The notes: generated from the letters alone by a model not told the origin. A stretch of DNA of 64,000 nucleotides from Sepiola atlantica (GCA_963556195.1 OY744531.1:103646142-103710141), one strand, 5' to 3'; counted from the first letter of the stretch, positions 11,686-23,472 are shown. Numbers and translations: made by a program.

Positions 11686-12267
11686 AGATCTCAACGGGGA
11701 TGTTTGCTGCTCTTACAGGTGGCTAGCCCACACTTCGCACGAAGCCTCGCAGGCTATTAAGACAAAGTTTGCTAAAATGTTATGGTATTTGGGTGTGTTT
11801 CCAGCAAAGACCACGTCATGCCTATCCAGGTGTTTGAAACGTGAGTCATAATCAGTAAGATGGATATATTTTGTTTCTGACCACTGTTGTCAAACCTTGT
11901 ATGGACAGGGTGTCCGTGTGAAGGCCAGACTAGTGACAGCAAGACTCTGGTAAATGTGGCTGAGAACGTCGATGACTTCACAAGTCCCCACATCTGGCTT
12001 CCGCTAACTTGCTTGATCGCAACTCCATGGACTACTATGTGTGAGGCGCAGTTGAGAAAGACCCCAACTAGTCATCGTCTAACACCAAAGATAAACTGAT
12101 TTCCAGGATCAAACTGGTGTTCAGGCTTCTCTCGATGGAAACCGTGAAGGTAACTTGCTCTAAGTTCAGGTCCCGCCCGAGGGTTGTGGTGGAGGCTTAG
12201 GACGGCTTCTTCTAGTTGGCTGTATTCGGCTAAAGAGCTTCTTTAGATTTTTAGAATACATCAATTA

Positions 12268-12355
12268 TAGGCCAGGATATGACGTTTAATCTTTCATTGC
12301 CAAAAAGTGTAATATTTGTCTAAAACATCTTGCATTCCCACTATTTAACACTACA
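12268..12355 (+). repeat. Dispersed repeat C, copy 2
   Basis: Second member of the direct pair described at 11592-11685. Downstream the sequences diverge at once. Confidence 0.65.
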
Positions 12356-13440
12356 CTACTCCTCAAATGAGAAGGTAATACCTGGGGGATAGTTTCATGA
12401 CAACAGAACAGATACTACACTACCCGCTGAATTCAGTATTTAAATATAATACATCTGATCTAATATCGTAGAGTAAACTGAACTGAGAATTAATACGTTA
12501 TAATAGTATAGTTTCAGCTGCAGACAGACAGATACCAAATCTCCCCATTATAAATAGATGTAATCGTTTTAAATTAACAGTCGCGCAAGTAATATTAAAA
12601 CCCACACGTTATATGATCTTCGAATTTTATTAGATTGAGTTTATATATAAAAGTATATTATATCCTATGAAATAATTTGACATAGTTTTTGTTACTTTCA
12701 TTATCTAATATATAAAGTAGAGACGTTTTTTCCCCCTGTACCTTCTCGGACTATAGGAAAATAACCATACACAAAACAGGCTACTAAACTCACCGCTATA
12801 CTACACTTATTCACTCGAGCGTGTTTTAGTAAAGTTGTTATTATTTTTCCCAACCTAACACTCAATATTAAATTTGGCCCACCATCAACGTCTCTCCGAA
12901 AAACCAACTCCATATAGGTGGTAGCAAAGACTTTTCCCCCTAACATTTGTGTACTGTGACTACACTCATCGACACCGGGAAGTAATAACACAGTTTACTT
13001 TTCACAAAACAGTCCGTCCTTATTTATTATTTGCCTGGTATTAATTTACTACATAATATAAAACAATACGCAAACAAATGATGACCGCTCCCGTTGAATC
13101 CTATGATATTCCGCGATTATCAGATTACGTTATATTTCCACATTTACATTCATTCCGGAATCAAGCGAATGACATTAACGAACACAGTTCCTGCAACATT
13201 TATTCTTCAAATATGGCGACTACAATTCCTTCATTGAATCGACTTCCTACTTAATTCAATAGCCGCCAAGATGCTGTTAGACCCCGACACATTTATATTT
13301 TAAAAATCATATACCTTTAACCCTTCACAAATAAATGACATAAACCGTGTCATTGTTGAAGTTTACTTTTCGCTGCCAGAAGCTGCCAGTAAACAAGCTT
13401 ACGTTAACTGGCATATTTTCACATCCATTTTTCAAGTAGT
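12356..13440. other. Non-coding DNA, no gene recognised
   Basis: The minus-strand frame 12701-12991 (96 codons) has no domain I recognise and no relative in the window. It is left as unsupported. Confidence 0.4.
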
Positions 13441-13442
13441 AT

Positions 13443-13510
13443 CTGTGGCGCAACGGGTAACAAGGGAGGTTTCATTATCGCCAGTATCTGCGTTCGATCC
13501 CATTCTGCTC
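13443..13510 (+). repeat. tRNA-like SINE head (degenerate)
   Basis: TGTGGCGCAACGGGTAA resembles an A box and GCGTTCGATCCC a B box, about 42 bases apart, as in Pol III-transcribed tRNA-derived SINEs. It does not fold into a complete tRNA by eye. A fairly short pyrimidine-rich tail follows. Similar A-box wording (GTCGTAACGGTTAGAAGC) occurs at 61785. Confidence 0.55.
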
Positions 13511-13600
13511 TAAACCATTTTCTTTCTTTTTAATTACTTTAAAACATTCACCAACACGGTAGAGTGGGGGGGAAGAACAATAGGCGGTTAATTTTTTTTT

Positions 13601-13753
13601 TTTTAGGTAGTACATTTATTTTTTAGGTAGTACATTTATTTTTTAGGTAGTACTTTTATTTTTTAGGTAGTACATTTATTTTTTAGGTAGTACATTTATT
13701 TTTTAGGTAGTACATTTATTTTTTAGGTAGTACATTTATTTTTTAGGTAGTAC
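13601..13753 (+). repeat. 20-bp tandem repeat, ~7.6 copies
   Basis: Unit TTTTAGGTAGTACATTTATT repeats in exact 20-bp register, with one A-to-T variant in one unit. Such uniformity suggests recent expansion. Confidence 0.95.
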
Positions 13754-13790
13754 TTTCTCCCGCGCAACGCCGGGCGACGGGTTCCGCTAG
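13754..13790 (+). repeat. GC-rich hairpin ending CTAG, possible element end
   Basis: CTCCCGCGCAACGCCGGGCG can form a short CCCG/CGGG hairpin, followed about 16 bases later by CTAG and a T. A 3' hairpin followed by CTAG recalls Helitron ends, but no 5' TC end or other copy was found. It is conspicuous because the surroundings are AT-rich. Confidence 0.3.
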
Positions 13791-13794
13791 TCTT

Positions 13795-14034
13795 CAATAA
13801 ATTACAAAAACTAGTATTAAACTAGTAATAAATTACAAAAACTAGTATTAAACTAGTAATAAATTACAAAAACTAGTATTAAACTAGTAATAAATTACAA
13901 AAACTAGTATTAAACTAGTAATAAATTACAAAAACTAGTATTAAACTAGTAATAAATTACAAAAACTAGTATTAAACTAGTAATAAATTACACAAACTAG
14001 TATTAAACTAGTAATAAATTACAAAAACTAGTAT
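13795..14034 (+). repeat. 31-bp tandem repeat, ~8 copies
   Basis: Unit AATAAATTACAAAAACTAGT plus ATTAAACTAGT, nearly identical across copies (one A-to-C variant). The paired ACTAGT sites make each unit partly palindromic. Confidence 0.95.
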
Positions 14035-14678
14035 TTCACATTCGAAATTCTGCGAACGTGTACGAACTATCGATAAGCAGGCTAATTTGCGACTAGATAA
14101 CGATGCGCCGCCAAACGAGATAACTTCCATAGTCAGGAAAATATAATCACGTTATTTCGCATGTTAATACCGATTTAAAATCGAATTTAATCCCATAAAA
14201 TAGTTATCGCCATACACATTTGTCGAAATGTATACATAGATTAATATAAGTTCGAGTAAGTATGATTATTGCCTATCGAATCGAAATGAAAAAAAAATTG
14301 AATCTATTTGCGCAGAATAATTTTTGATACGTCGATAAAAAACTAAAAAAAAACAAACTATAAAATGTACATCGATTTCTCTTGCGTTTATTTGCAATTT
14401 AAATCGGCGTATAAAAATATCAGACAATGATTCTTTTTTCTTTTGTTCGTATTGTTTTTAATTTGGAGACAGTTTATTTATTTCCTCTATGTGGGTCTGC
14501 ACTTGCGCGTGCGCGTGTGTGAGAGAGAGAGAGAGAGAGAGAAATTTGCAATTTTTCAGTTCGTCGTAATTTTATTAAATATAAGTATGTTTTCAATCGC
14601 GTCAAGTCAGACGCCTGACTCAAACCGGTCATGTTTCTCTGAGCCTTCACCAACAGAATAATGGTGTATATGAATTGA
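14035..14678. other. Non-coding DNA with a short (GA)n tract
   Basis: A (GA)11-type tract at 14520-14541 follows a GCGCGTGCGCG-rich stretch. The overlapping frames on both strands owe their length to this tract. Nothing else recognised. Confidence 0.45.
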
Positions 14679-14692
14679 TCTGTTACGACCAG

Positions 14693-15064
14693 CCTTTTGG
14701 TCGAGATCAAAGTGTAGTATCTGTTCCGATGGATACTGCACCCTATAGACTGGTATTGTCTTGGCCTTCGGGGCTTGATTTACGCCGGTCTATGGGATTG
14801 TCCTGTGCAGTTCTAGGAGGTCCACCCTCCCAGGCTTTGCCTCCCCTCTTTGGGGAGGAGTAAGTTAATTGCTTACTGCTTGAGGCGCCCCTACCGGGGA
14901 ATGCCGACGGGGCTGCCCAGGCAATTTTTGATGGTCAGAGTGCTCACCTCTCGGGCGCTGGCTTTTCAACCCCCACTTTCCGACCCGAGCTTGGGTCACA
15001 TCTTACTTGTGGGAGTAATATAAAAACTGGCCTTGTGCCTAACTCCTGGAGAGGAGTAAATTAC
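14693..15064 (+). mobile_element. U2 snRNA-headed SINE-like element, copy 1
   Basis: The 5' part CCTTTTGGTCGAGATCAAAG then TGTAGTATCTGTTC matches U2 snRNA from about nucleotide 13 to 46, including the GUAGUA branch-site recognition segment. It is followed by a body unrelated to U2 with several GC-rich hairpins (for example CCCCTACCGGGG) and the 3' end GGAGAGGAGTAAATTAC. A 14-bp duplication TCTGTTACGACCAG (14679-14692 and 15065-15078) flanks it, showing insertion by target-primed reverse transcription with slight 5' truncation. It has an extra hairpin of about 50 bases after the head that the 53597-53898 copy lacks. The short frames over it are not genes. Confidence 0.85.
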
Positions 15065-15194
15065 TCTGTTACGACCAGTCAGATTCTGCCCCACATATAG
15101 CATGACCAGATCAATGAAACAAGGGTAAACCTTACAGACTCTTGTAAACCTATGAACAAGCACTTTATTGTTTTCCCAACAAACTTGTGCTACA

Positions 15195-15195
<1 letters not shown>

Positions 15196-15235
<40 letters not shown>

Positions 15236-15236
15236 G
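15196..15236. repeat. (TATC)n microsatellite
   Basis: About ten perfect tetranucleotide units. Confidence 0.95.
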
Positions 15237-15293
15237 TAAATGCATTGTATGGCGTTCCAATTGCTTATTATTATTTTTAATAATTAATATTTC

Positions 15294-15763
15294 GGTTATA
15301 TTTTACGACGCTCAGCAGAGTCGCGAACGGGGTCCAAAAAAAGAACGAGAAAGGGTTTAAAAAAGTAAATTTGCAACAAGTGAAGTTGACCTGCGACGAG
15401 AATAGATATTTTTCTATTTACCTATGTAATTTGTTTTTATTTTTACGTATTATAAATGGGTTTTTATTAGATGTAAACAAAATATTGTATTGTTTTTTTT
15501 CCCAAAGGCTTGCACAAAATTCTAGATGGCGATTCAGGTGCATTCTTACCAAATGCCCCCCCCCCCAAAAGCGGCCATGTTTTTCCCAAGTTCCGGTGAC
15601 AAAACTATTGATTTCTAATAAATAGCGGTTGTAACGGTCTAAAAATACAAACAAATGCCACAGGCAAGTTTCAAAATAACTTTTACAGCCTACAGTTACT
15701 TTTATTTGTTGTATATTTGTTTTTTTAGCGTTTTTACTCTGCTGAGCGTCGTAAAAAATAACC
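15294..15763. mobile_element. hAT-like MITE, 470 bp
   Basis: The ends are 28-bp inverted repeats with one mismatch, starting GGTTAT and ending in ACGACGCTCAGCAGAGT. An 8-bp target-site duplication AATATTTC flanks the element (15286-15293 and 15764-15771). Eight bases is the hAT hallmark. The two opposing open frames inside (15371-15625 and 15418-15774) show no transposase motif, so it is non-autonomous. Confidence 0.88.
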
Positions 15764-15771
15764 AATATTTC

Positions 15772-16065
15772 CATATAAACAATGCTTTCTAACCAAGGAC
15801 AACACCCTATTATTCAAATTGCACCGCCATGTGCCGTCCGGAAAAAAAGACTCTCATTCGTTCATTTACATCGAACTGATAACACCAAAAAAACAAGATG
15901 AGGTCTAAAAGGAAAAAAAAATGAAAGGTATTTTTATATATCTTTATTTGAAATTCAGTAATTCTGATGAAGAAGTATATCTTCGAAAATAAAATTGAAA
16001 AAAAAAGTTAATAAAACTAAAATGCATTGTAGCTTATTATTATTTTTAATAATTAATATTTTATA
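15772..16065. other. Non-coding DNA, partial copy of the left MITE flank
   Basis: 16031-16060 repeats the sequence left of the MITE at 15262-15292 (CTTATTATTATTTTTAATAA and onward). At 15963-15992 CTGATGA and TTCGAAAA lie 14 bases apart but without a proper stem III (see rejected list). Confidence 0.5.
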
Positions 16066-16350
16066 TAAATATATATATACAGAAATTGGTAGTTTGCTGT
16101 AAGCATTGCTGGGAGTAATAATAAGAGTTTTTAAAAAGGTTTAAGGCAATGCGAAGATCCGGGTTGCTGGAAGCTGTGAAGAACAAAAACAGAACAAAAC
16201 CGAAATAAGTCGGATATAGATCGAAAGGTTTGTTTATTTTTCTAGACAGCAAGGGTGTTAGTTTGTAATGTCCGGATTATCAAGAATCAATTTGATATTT
16301 CGAGAGATTTTTTTTTTTTTCTTCTTCCTCTCCTTGTCAAAAATAAATAA
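16066..16350 (-). repeat. Dispersed repeat D, minus-strand copy
   Basis: Reverse complement resembles 23522-23798: blocks TGACAAGGAGA, GACAGCAAG/CTTGCTGTC, AAAATAAACAAACCTTT, GATCCGG and CAGCAATGCTT occur in the same order. Ends at a TA-rich tract in both copies. Coding capacity not evident. Confidence 0.75.
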
Positions 16351-16814
16351 AAGAAAAAACCCGGGTACCGAGAAAATGCCAGGAGCGCTGGGGGGTTAAA
16401 CCGGAAGTGTTCAGAGTAAAGTATTCAGAGGAAAATTAAATAGATTCTTTTTTATTTATTTATTTTATTATTTTTTTTTTTAAAACGTAAACAGCGGTCA
16501 TTGGTTTTGAAAGAATCATACAAATTCTGACTACAACCATAATTGCATACGAAGCGATAGGATGCAATGAACAACCTAAATGCGTACATAATTTAGTAAT
16601 CGAACACAAATGATTTCGATATCAAAATCTCCGATACGTTTCTTTTCCTTCAATGAAAACGAGAAGAGAAATGGTGAATCTATATCGAATAAGCACACTT
16701 CAAAACATTTGTTTGAAATTACACGCACCACGCAATTTGTCACACGAGCTTGAAATATTCGTCATATATAAAAACAATGAGTTGAATTCACGCACGTGAT
16801 ACACACACATGTCA

Positions 16815-16818
<4 letters not shown>
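16351..16818. other. Non-coding DNA
   Basis: No feature recognised apart from T-rich runs near 16450-16490. Confidence 0.4.
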
Positions 16819-16883
<65 letters not shown>

Positions 16884-16960
16884 GTTTGCATATATACATA
16901 TATATGTTTGTCTATATATTTGTATATCTATCTATATATATATTTACGTTTATATATATG

Positions 16961-17001
<41 letters not shown>

Positions 17002-17029
17002 ATCCACATACAGCCTGTTTCGCTGTTTC

Positions 17030-17085
<56 letters not shown>
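16819..17085. repeat. (TA)n tracts enclosing a truncated hammerhead-like motif
   Basis: TA runs at 16819-16880, 16967-16998 and 17034-17085. Between the last two, 17000-17032 repeats 7216-7247 (TCATCCACATACAGCCTG then TTTCGCTGTTTCAC) but the TA run replaces the CTGATGA half. So only half of the motif survives. A further TA field with TAGTCATA units lies at 17200-17325. Confidence 0.9.
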
Positions 17086-17088
<3 letters not shown>

Positions 17089-17324
17089 GTCAATTGTTTT
17101 GTGTGAATACGCCTGGAAATAAGTGTCCCAATTCTCACGGGAAACAGCATCTAAAGTAGAAAGAATATATTCATGAAAATTCTCATTACGAAGATATATA
17201 TCTATATAGTCATATATCTATATAGTCATATATATATAGTCGTATATATATATATATATATATATATAAATATAAAATATATAGTCATATATATATATAG
17301 TCATATATATATATATATATATAT

Positions 17325-19240
17325 GCATATAAAAAATGAACCTAGAAATGTTTGTGTAGTTCTGTATGAAAATAAAGGATTAGATGATATAAATATGCCT
17401 AAAATATTAAATAATCCAGAAATCCTACAATTACTACCCACTGAACTTAAAATGGAGGGACAAAATCCAATAGTAACATATAAACTTGGGCAAACCATAC
17501 GAAATAAAATTTTCAATTATAAAAAACCAGTAGAAAATATAAATACAAATGATTATAAGGATGAAAATATTCCAGAATGCGAATGTAAGTCCTCCCCTTT
17601 GTGTAATAATGACATAGGGCATGTAATTACCGGTAATTTAGCGATAGAATAAAATCCTAAGTTCAGAAAGCTCCTTACAAAAGGTCCGAACTGCAGAGAA
17701 CCTAAATGTTTAAATTATACAAAATGTATGAAATAAATAAATAAAGCATTAGAAACCTTTAGTGTATACATGGCAAAAAAGCACAAAATATTACATTCCA
17801 CATTTGACGCATGGAAAAATAATATACTCAGATTCGTAAATAAAAAGGTTGAACGTTTAAAAATCTTTAAACATCTTAATAAGACGAATCCTCTTCTTAG
17901 AAATTCACAAATAATTATGAACCTTCAAAATAAATTTGTAATAGTTCCTATTGATAAGGCAGCAAATAATATAGCTTTTATCTGTAAAAAATATTACATA
18001 CAACGCTTGTTGTCAGAAGTAGGAATTATAGGTATAGAATCAGATACTTATAAAGTAAGTAATTGTAAAAAAGAATGTATTATTCTAAATAACACCATTA
18101 TTTCTGAGAAATTAGGACTAAAATTAAATGAGAAAAATAATAAACTTCCATGTATGTATTGGATACCTAAAATGCATAAAAAACCAGTTGGGGCCCGTTC
18201 TATTGTTGCCTCCAAAATGTGTATTACTAAACCCTTGAGTAAGGCTATATCAAATGTGTTTAAATTAATAATTAATCAGATAAATAATTTTCATAATAAA
18301 AGAAAGTTTTATAGTAATATAAACCTATTTTGGGTATTAAATAATTCATATCCAATAAAAGAAAAACTAGATCATATAAATTCCCGTAAAAAGGCAAAAT
18401 CAATTTCTACATATGATTTTAGTACCGTATATACTAAAATACCACATAATGAACTAATTAAAGAATTAGGTAACATTATAGATTTAGCTTTTGCCGGAGG
18501 TAAAGGTAAATACATAGATTTTTCAAAATCTAAAGCCTTTTGGTGTAAGACTAATAACAGTAAAACTAGTACTTCAAAAAATGGCCTTAAAATACTTATA
18601 AGTCACCTGATTAAAGAAAGTTATTTTAAAATAGGAAATAAAACACTAATACAAACAATTGGTTTGGACCCTGTCCCCTTTCGGGCAAATCTCTATTTAC
18701 ATAGATATGAATACATATATATGTCATCATTAATAAAAAATGATATATCTAGAACGTACAGTTACCACGGCTGCAGGAGGTTTATTGATGAGCTTGTCTG
18801 TATAAATGATAGAGAGGAGTTTGAAAATACAAAACATTTAATATATCCTAGGGAGTTAAAATTAAATTATGAGCACACAGGAATACATGCTACCTTTCTA
18901 GATTAAGATATAAAAATTGAGGATTGTAGATTTATTTATAAAATGTTTGATAAAAGAAATTATTTTCCCTTTCATATCGTTCGTATGCCGCAGAAAAGTA
19001 GTACCTGTCCTATGTATATATTTTATGGGAGTATAATGTTCGAATTTCTAAGAATAGCCAGCGTTACTTTAAGATTAATTGATTTTATACCTCCAGTCAC
19101 TTCATTAGTAATAAGAATGCTTAAACAAGGTGATCAAAATTAAATATTTCGACAATTAAATTATATGAAATAAATCAAAAGAAATGGATAAAAGAAATCC
19201 AACACTCTACTATAAAAATGTATAACATATGTAAATAGTC
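17325..19240 (+). pseudogene. Penelope-like element reverse transcriptase remnant
   Basis: One reading frame runs from about 17335 to 19143 and encodes a Penelope-like protein. It has an N-terminal region with CECKSSPLC, then, numbering from the Met at 17770: FVIVPIDKAANN (56-67), YWIPKMHKKPVGARSIVAS (130-148), motif A STYDFSTVYTKIPH (213-226, Asp 216), motif B-like GLDPVPFRANLYL (298-310) and motif C RRFIDEL (336-342). The frame is broken by TAA at 17650, 17734, 18904 and 19141 but by no frameshift. The last stop is followed by only weak homology. Motif C has Asp-Glu where Penelope enzymes have Asp-Asp, so catalysis is probably lost. No GIY-YIG endonuclease domain is seen in this copy. It lies downstream of TA tracts and a truncated hammerhead motif. 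Confidence 0.9.
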
Positions 19241-19244
19241 CATG

Positions 19245-19815
19245 ATTAAATAAATGAATGAATAAATAAATGTATATATATATATATATGTATATATTAA
19301 ATATTTTTATAAATATATATTTTTAATTTTAAAACATTTGTAGATAAAGAAAATAATCAAGGGGGAAAAGGGGGGTTATCATAATGGAATCATCTAACTC
19401 TATAAAATAGATGTTCTGTAAAATAGTAAACTCACTTTGAAAGGAACAACACAGGTAAAGAGAAACTATATTTAATAACTTTAGAAAAACAAATCTGAAG
19501 GCAAAACTAAATCAAATATTCGTAAACTTTTTAATTAAAAAATAATTATTAAATAGGGAGGTGGTGTCTGATCAACACTGCTGGGATGCCATGATAAAGA
19601 AATACTGTTTTGTTTTTAAAATCCCGAAATAGTTTTCATGGTACACAACTGACGATCCCTTATATAAAAAAACATACATAAAAATATATTTATATTAGAG
19701 TAAATTCTTGGAAGTTAACTAATATAGTGATTGCAGTAGATTGATTGACTTACTAGACAAAAATCTTTCAACGAAAAATTTTTTTTTCCAGTTTAGAAGG
19801 TTTAAAAAAACTTCC

Positions 19816-19846
<31 letters not shown>

Positions 19847-20548
19847 GTCATTAAGAAGGTAACACCCCCATTTCACAACATTATTATTACTCCCATAAGT
19901 CCGCACCATTTCTCGGTCATAATACTAGTCTCCCACATCTCCCAAACAGATCAAATTAAACGGTTTTAAACCATTTAAAACCCCTACAGAGTTACTGGCG
20001 TTAGATCGCCCGGATGATACCTTTATTTAAATTCCTTCGGGATTGATTTAAAGTCCTTTAATCCAGGATTTAAACACGAAATTAATTAATGTTGTTCCTT
20101 TTAAACCCCTTTAATCCTTAAACCCATTCTCTCTCCCCAATTCCTTTAGAACATACATCATCAAACCCCAAAACAGTAACGGCCAAATATACGAAACTCA
20201 CAATATTGACTCACGGAATTTATATAGAAATATATATATTTTTTTATTATTTTATTTTTTAATTTTTAATTTTTATTTTTTTATATATCTCTTTAAATCT
20301 CCTCCGGTTTAAATCTCAACTGTTACTTTTCACTCTCACCTTTTTTTAACCATCATTGCACCTTCCTTACATTAAATTTAAACAAACATACACAACACTC
20401 TAACCAAATAACGCGTCCAAACGAGAGTGACACGTGACTTCACATTTCCGAAACAGATGACAACAGAAGCTGAAGAGAGCCGAACGGCTAAGTCCTTCCG
20501 TGCTTGAAACTGACGGTACGAATGTTGTACTAATTTTTCTGTACCAAA

Positions 20549-20552
<4 letters not shown>
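19245..20552. other. Non-coding DNA with small TA tracts
   Basis: TA runs at 19270-19290 and 19822-19846. No domain seen. The minus-strand frame 20378-20686 spans a TA tract and is not supported as a gene. Confidence 0.45.

Positions 20553-20587
<35 letters not shown>
20553..20587. repeat. (TA)n microsatellite
   Basis: Perfect TA run of about 17 units. Confidence 0.95.
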
Positions 20588-20590
<3 letters not shown>

Positions 20591-20724
20591 AAGAGGGTAG
20601 TGCATTACTGCAGTTCCAACGAGAGAAAAGTATATATGTAAAGAAGTAAGGCTACCAACATTTGTAAAAAAAGTTTTTGTCAACATTTATTTATTATTTT
20701 GTTATTTTATCATTTTATAATTTT

Positions 20725-20764
20725 ATATAACGCGTTTCAAGCGGTGTCCTCTCTCATCAGATAT
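20725..20764 (-). ncRNA. Hammerhead ribozyme-like motif
   Basis: Minus strand: stem I strand ATAT (20764-20761), CTGATGA (20760-20754), stem II region 20753-20739 (GAG...CTT outer pairs and GG/CC inner pairs around an A-G mismatch), GAAAC (20738-20734), a two-pair stem III AC/GT with a two-base loop, GTT cleavage triplet (20731-20729) and stem I strand ATAT (20728-20725). Every core base is present. The tight stem III would suit action as a dimer rather than a monomer. No protein remnant was recognised next to it. Confidence 0.55.
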
Positions 20765-20769
20765 GTAAA

Positions 20770-22890
20770 TCCATTTGAAGGAATTTCTTTCGATTTGAAA
20801 AAGTGTTGTTTCAGTTGAGGAAATGTGTTATTGTTTGCGTTTTTGCGCATGTGTAGGTTTGCGGGTGTGTATGCGTTTTGATACTTTAATATATTTTTTA
20901 TTTTTATTTTTTATTTTCTTCTACTTCTCTTGGTCAAAGTCGTGTGTGTTTATTAAGTACGTGTGATTTTGACCTTTATTTTATCGGTAATCTCTATTTT
21001 TGATGTGCTGGGATTTTCTTTAATTTTTTTTTATTGCCCTGTCGCCGAATTGGCAGTTGTTCCCGTGTGTGTGTGTGTGTGTCTGTGTCTGTGTGTGTGT
21101 GCGTGCGATTAGTTCTGAATCTTGTACATAGGATAGTGACATACACACACACACACCCACACACACATATTGCCACTGATGCAGCTATTCGGTCAGATGA
21201 AATCTGGGGTAGACCGGACACAACGAGACAGATTTCTACAGCAACTCTTAATTCTGGTTGGTCTTGAAGGAAATTCCCCCACAGAGACTAGCTGTAAATA
21301 CACATTTTGGCCGTCATGATGAAATTAGGGGTTTACTCAGTAATTAACTTAAGCATCAAATAATCCATCTTAGATGATTCTTGTAGTATTCACATATCAT
21401 TACTCGTTCTGACAATGCTCTCATTAGTACAGCAATCTTCCCCAGCTCTTCTAGGAACATTTCCACTGTCTTGACCGGGTATGTACGGTGCGACATCAAT
21501 TGATCATCGACTCCGGACTGTTCCGTCACAAATGTTGTTAGTATTGGATACTTAAACTAGCGGATGACGCTATCTGACCAAGGCTCCCGCTTTAGGGGCA
21601 GAAGAAAAGAACGTTCATATTTCTGATCTCGTCCATATCACAAACGGGCACGACTGTAACAAGATTACTCAGACATGATAGTAAATAAAAAGTTGTAACC
21701 TAGATATTTGCGAGGTGTAGGTCAGGGGTGTGAGCAGACGTCACGTTTGGAATGCGACTGTGATTGTTGTAATAGATAAATACAAAGTTGAGGCGAGAAT
21801 TGAAATATAACAAAAATAATTGTTTGTATTTTTAACGCTGCCGATTTGAGGAATGTGTTTAAACACTTTTCAGAGTTACGTAACCGATCAAGAGAGAAAA
21901 GGAAACAAATCAGAGTGAGACTTGCAACCGAATTTAGCTAACGTTCCGTCTTTTGCTCACTCACACGGAGGATGGGGAGCTGATTGTGTTGTATAAGCTG
22001 AAAGTGCAAAAAAATGTCGGCATTCTACTATAATAAAGTCTGTTTCAATTCTTCATTTTTGCTGCAACTTCTTCAGGTATCAGATCTGTTTGCAGACATC
22101 GATGATCATGGCTCTCCATTCATTTGAATATTTTGTTTCACCATGATGTTCTTTGCAAAGAGATTACCTATAGTGAGTTGCAATTACCTTCTATAGGGGC
22201 AGTGCTCTTACAGAGCAGGAAGTCTTAGCCATTGTACAAAAATCAGTATCATCTACATAACACAACACGAAGGGTTGACCAGTTTCTAAAATCCATTAGG
22301 CTGCTCAACACTCCATTCATCACCTGCCTGCCATGACTTCACGTACCCTGATCAAATGGAAGGGGGGGCTAAGTGAGTACTCGACCTCGCCCAAGGGTCT
22401 CCAACAGGCTAGCGGAGGGAAGGAAGTGCCTTACTGCTCCTGTTGCTGAAAATGTTTCCACCCCACTACCCTGCTGCAACAACTTCTGCATTTTAGGAAC
22501 AGTAAAGAACGGAGCCAAACTCTCGACGAAACCGATCGTTTAACGCAGGAATTCTAGGACCAACCTTATATAGCGAAGGGTTTCTAGGAAAAAGGTCGGA
22601 ATTGATTGAAGTAAATTATCAGTAAAAGCTGTTCGGTATTGCAAGTCACGTTTGTGTTTTGAATGGGGCAGAAGGTGACTTTCGATTTTTTTGTGTTTAT
22701 AGTTTGTTTTGTAAAAAGGAAAGAAGAATTACGAACAACATTTCAGAGACATGCGCCGAATTTACCAATGCATTGGACACACATGCCACAAATTTGGATC
22801 AGCCCACAGATCACAGTAGCATGACGCCAGAAACCATGGAACAATTTTGATTCTCAGTTCCCTTACAAATACGTAAATACCAACGTACTC
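20770..22890. other. Non-coding DNA with (GT)n/(CA)n inverted tracts
   Basis: A GT-rich tract at 21065-21105 and a CA-rich tract at 21140-21170 are complementary and 35 bases apart. Frames over them are artefacts. Nothing else recognised in about 2.1 kb. Confidence 0.45.
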
Positions 22891-22898
22891 TTATGGAT

Positions 22899-23101
22899 AA
22901 GACATCAAAGTGTAGTATATGTTCTGATGCTACATCTCTATTTTCTGTGCTCAATCAGTGAAGGTTAAATTCATCTAGACTGAGGCAATTTTCATTTTTG
23001 TCCTGATCCTGGGTGCCACCTATTTGGGAAACCAAATTTTCTCCACATTAATAGCCGACCTTGTGTCTACCTCTGCCCTTGTGGAGAGGTAAGTAAATAG
23101 C
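22899..23101 (+). mobile_element. U2-headed SINE-like element, old copy
   Basis: Starts with GACATCAAAGTGTAGTAT then TGTTCTGATG, matching the U2-derived head of the copies at 14693 and 53597. It keeps GAGGCAATTTTCATTTTTG and TAGCCGACCTTGTGTC body blocks and ends GTGGAGAGGTAAGTAAATAG. Much diverged and internally deleted. No target-site duplication is visible, consistent with age. Confidence 0.7.
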
Positions 23102-23469
23102 GACATTGGCGTGATACAATATATTGATGATTGTCCGTTATGCAAAAGTCATTTGGTGAAATATGTGTCGGCTAAAATTTCAATGTCGGCCAATGTCCGT
23201 CGTTCATGTGTCTGTCGGCCATTCCTCCGAGTATATACACCGGAAAAATGTAAATTTGGTTGCTCACATTATCGCGCCGACGTTTTTTTTTTATCAAAAA
23301 ATAGAAACGAAATAAAAATAAAATCGGATACTTTGAGATGAAATTCTGTTGTCAGATTAGAACAGACCGAATGAGTATCATGTCTTTTTTGTTTATGGTG
23401 TGGTAAGTCCACATCAGTAAATTAAACTAGTTATAACGATTCAAAAGGTGCATACATATTCTGAGATAT

Positions 23470-23472
<3 letters not shown>

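Noticed and set aside
13754..13790. Helitron 3' terminus
   Set aside because: Hairpin and CTAG are suggestive, but spacing is long, and no 5' end, target AT context or second full copy was found; kept only as a low-confidence motif.
14693..15064. Bona fide U2 snRNA gene
   Set aside because: Only the first ~45 nucleotides match U2; the Sm-site and stem-loop III/IV regions are replaced, the element is flanked by target-site duplications and occurs in several copies.
15963..15992. Hammerhead-like CTGATGA ... TTCGAAAA
   Set aside because: Stem II is offset by an unpaired base, GAAA is not followed by a pairable stem III and no NUH site is placed correctly. Possibly a decayed PLE motif.
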